Origin: Leucothrix mucor DSM 2157
GTDB lineage: Bacteria > Pseudomonadota > Gammaproteobacteria > Thiotrichales > Thiotrichaceae
Assembly (NCBI RefSeq): GCF_000419525.1
Contig: NZ_ATTE01000001.1
Span: 2,092,655-2,156,654, forward strand
DNA length: 64,000 nt
Direction: 5' to 3'
Part shown: positions 63,221 to 64,000 of the stretch, one piece after another
Position numbering within the stretch: the first letter of the stretch is position 1
How the letters are laid out: every line of letters begins with the position of its first letter
Translations under genes and position numbers: made by a program
The notes under the pieces: generated by a model
What the model saw: only the letters and a program-made list of their open reading frames with translations
What the model was told of the DNA's origin: nothing
Databases searched by the model: none

Positions 63221-63931
63221 TTAGACCGACCGAAATTCGTTTAGCGACTGGCGCTGCTGGCCGTTTTCATCAAAATTCTCTGACGCTAGCCATTGCTCAA
63301 AACTGCTTCGCAATCGTGGCCATTCACTGTCAATTACCGATAACCACGCTGTATCCCGATTGCGGTTTTTGTAGATCGTTGCCTGCCGGAAAATACCCTC
63401 AAACTGAAAACCTAAGCGCTTAGCCGCATTTTTAGAGGGCTCATTTAAGGCATCGCATTTCCACTCATAGCGACGATAACCCAACTCATCAAACACCCGC
63501 CGCATCATTAAAAACATGGCTTCGGTGGCCAGTGGTGTGCGCTGCATCAGTGGTGAAAAGTGAATATGCCCAACCTCGATCACACCCACCGCTGGCTCAA
63601 TGCGTAGATAGCTGGCCAAGCCAACCGCCAGCCCCATCGACAGATCAATCACCGCATGAAATAAGGGATCAGACTGTTGCGATTGTGGCGTTAGCCAGTT
63701 GTTAAATGCCTCAAAACTATCAAAGGGGCCGTAGGGTAAATACGTCCAATTGGCATGATTTTTATCCTGCACAAACGCCTCATATAACGCCTTGGCATGA
63801 AGCGCAGGTTGCAAAATTTCCAAACGGCAATAACGCCCAGGCATCGGTAACAACGGCGGTGACTGGCATCGCGACCACCCATTGATCGCAACGCCAATCG
63901 GCTGGCCTAACTCGTTTAAACGCTCACTCAT
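63221..63931 (-). CDS. GNAT-family N-acetyltransferase
   Basis: A 236-residue protein of the RimJ/RimL-like subset. The domain starts YCRLEILQPALHAKALYEAF near 34 and continues with SYLRIEPAVGVIEVGHIHF near 107, the acetyl-CoA loop RTPLATEAMFLMMRRVFDEL near 131 and RRYEWKCDALNEPSKNAAKR near 153, then GFQFEGIFRQ. These features follow the usual GNAT A and B motif order, where the enzyme moves an acetyl group from acetyl-CoA to an amine. It lies 21 bases upstream of the oxidoreductase in the same direction, suggesting co-transcription. The acceptor is unknown. Confidence 0.9.
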   Translation of the reverse strand: MSERLNELGQPIGVAINGWSRCQSPPLLPMPGRYCRLEILQPALHAKALYEAFVQDKNHANWTYLPYGPFDSFEAFNNWLTPQSQQSDPLFHAVIDLSMGLAVGLASYLRIEPAVGVIEVGHIHFSPLMQRTPLATEAMFLMMRRVFDELGYRRYEWKCDALNEPSKNAAKRLGFQFEGIFRQATIYKNRNRDTAWLSVIDSEWPRLRSSFEQWLASENFDENGQQRQSLNEFRSV

Positions 63932-63944
63932 AACCCTGACACCT

Positions 63945-64000
63945 TAAGTTGATAACCGCTGCTGATCACTAAACCGCTCATTGCAATGCATCGCCACTAG
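63945..64000 (-). CDS. Possible C-terminal end of a gene cut by the window edge
   Basis: On the minus strand one frame is open from the window edge to a TAA at 63945-63947, giving VAMHCNERFSDQQRLST at its end, 13 bases before the acetyltransferase start. Only 18 codons are visible, so this could be chance; the position fits an operon with the acetyltransferase gene. Confidence 0.35.

Noticed and set aside
1-64000. CRISPR arrays, tRNA or rRNA genes
   Set aside because: No short regularly spaced repeats, no cloverleaf with CCA end and no rRNA-like stretch were seen on either strand.

Overview
The window looks like a chromosome segment of a gammaproteobacterium. The secreted proteins have Gram-negative signal peptides and lipoboxes, and the gene set (cyanophycin genes, glgC, a liv-type ABC transporter, IS66/ISAs1/IS630 elements, many DUF1566 proteins) would fit Thiotrichales such as Leucothrix or Cocleimonas relatives. 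The genus is a guess from gene content, because no rRNA or other marker gene is present.

Region 1 (1-10.5 kb) is conserved and mostly metabolic. It holds the end of cphA, a second CphA-type ligase, isoaspartyl dipeptidase (iadA) and cyanophycinase (cphB), which together form a compact polymerise/depolymerise/hydrolyse cycle for cyanophycin. These are followed by a ClC-type channel with CBS domains, an overlapping polyamine-type solute-binding protein, glgC on the opposite strand (a second storage polymer), and a DUF2270 membrane protein.

Region 2 (10.5-49.4 kb) is an accessory region of about 39 kb, bounded on the left by the DUF2270 gene and on the right by a decayed copy of that gene's 3' end in the same orientation. 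Its core is a family of secreted proteins sharing one TolB-like beta-propeller module of about 280-300 residues: seven intact genes, one gene split by an insertion sequence, and at least one ghost. The module is joined to different partners: a glycoside-hydrolase-like domain, PKD/LamG domains, a metzincin protease, an RCC1-like repeat domain, InlB-type repeats and DUF1566 domains. Small secreted DUF1566 genes alternate with the larger genes, and four glycosyltransferase-like genes sit around them. This is the best candidate for an undescribed system: a modular secreted or surface-associated repertoire that diversifies by domain exchange. The function is unknown, and no immunity genes or dedicated secretion genes are visible.

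The right half of region 2 is full of mobile DNA: a 1,215-bp ISAs1-family element with a 10-bp target duplication that splits a propeller-DUF1566 gene; an IS66 element nested inside another IS66 element; a 30-bp perfect inverted repeat enclosing that nest; and remnants of IS66 and IS630. Several ghosts (a LamG tail, a propeller tail, a DUF2270 tail, a frameshifted cysteine-containing secreted protein) record past rearrangement.

Region 3 (50-64 kb) returns to ordinary genes: a MalY/PatB-type C-S lyase, a DUF1223 secreted protein, a complete branched-chain amino-acid-type ABC transporter operon (livG-F-H-M-K order) with a terminator, a BON-like/coiled-coil membrane protein, a DUF533 (TerB-like) protein, threonine aldolase, a molybdopterin oxidoreductase and a GNAT acetyltransferase.
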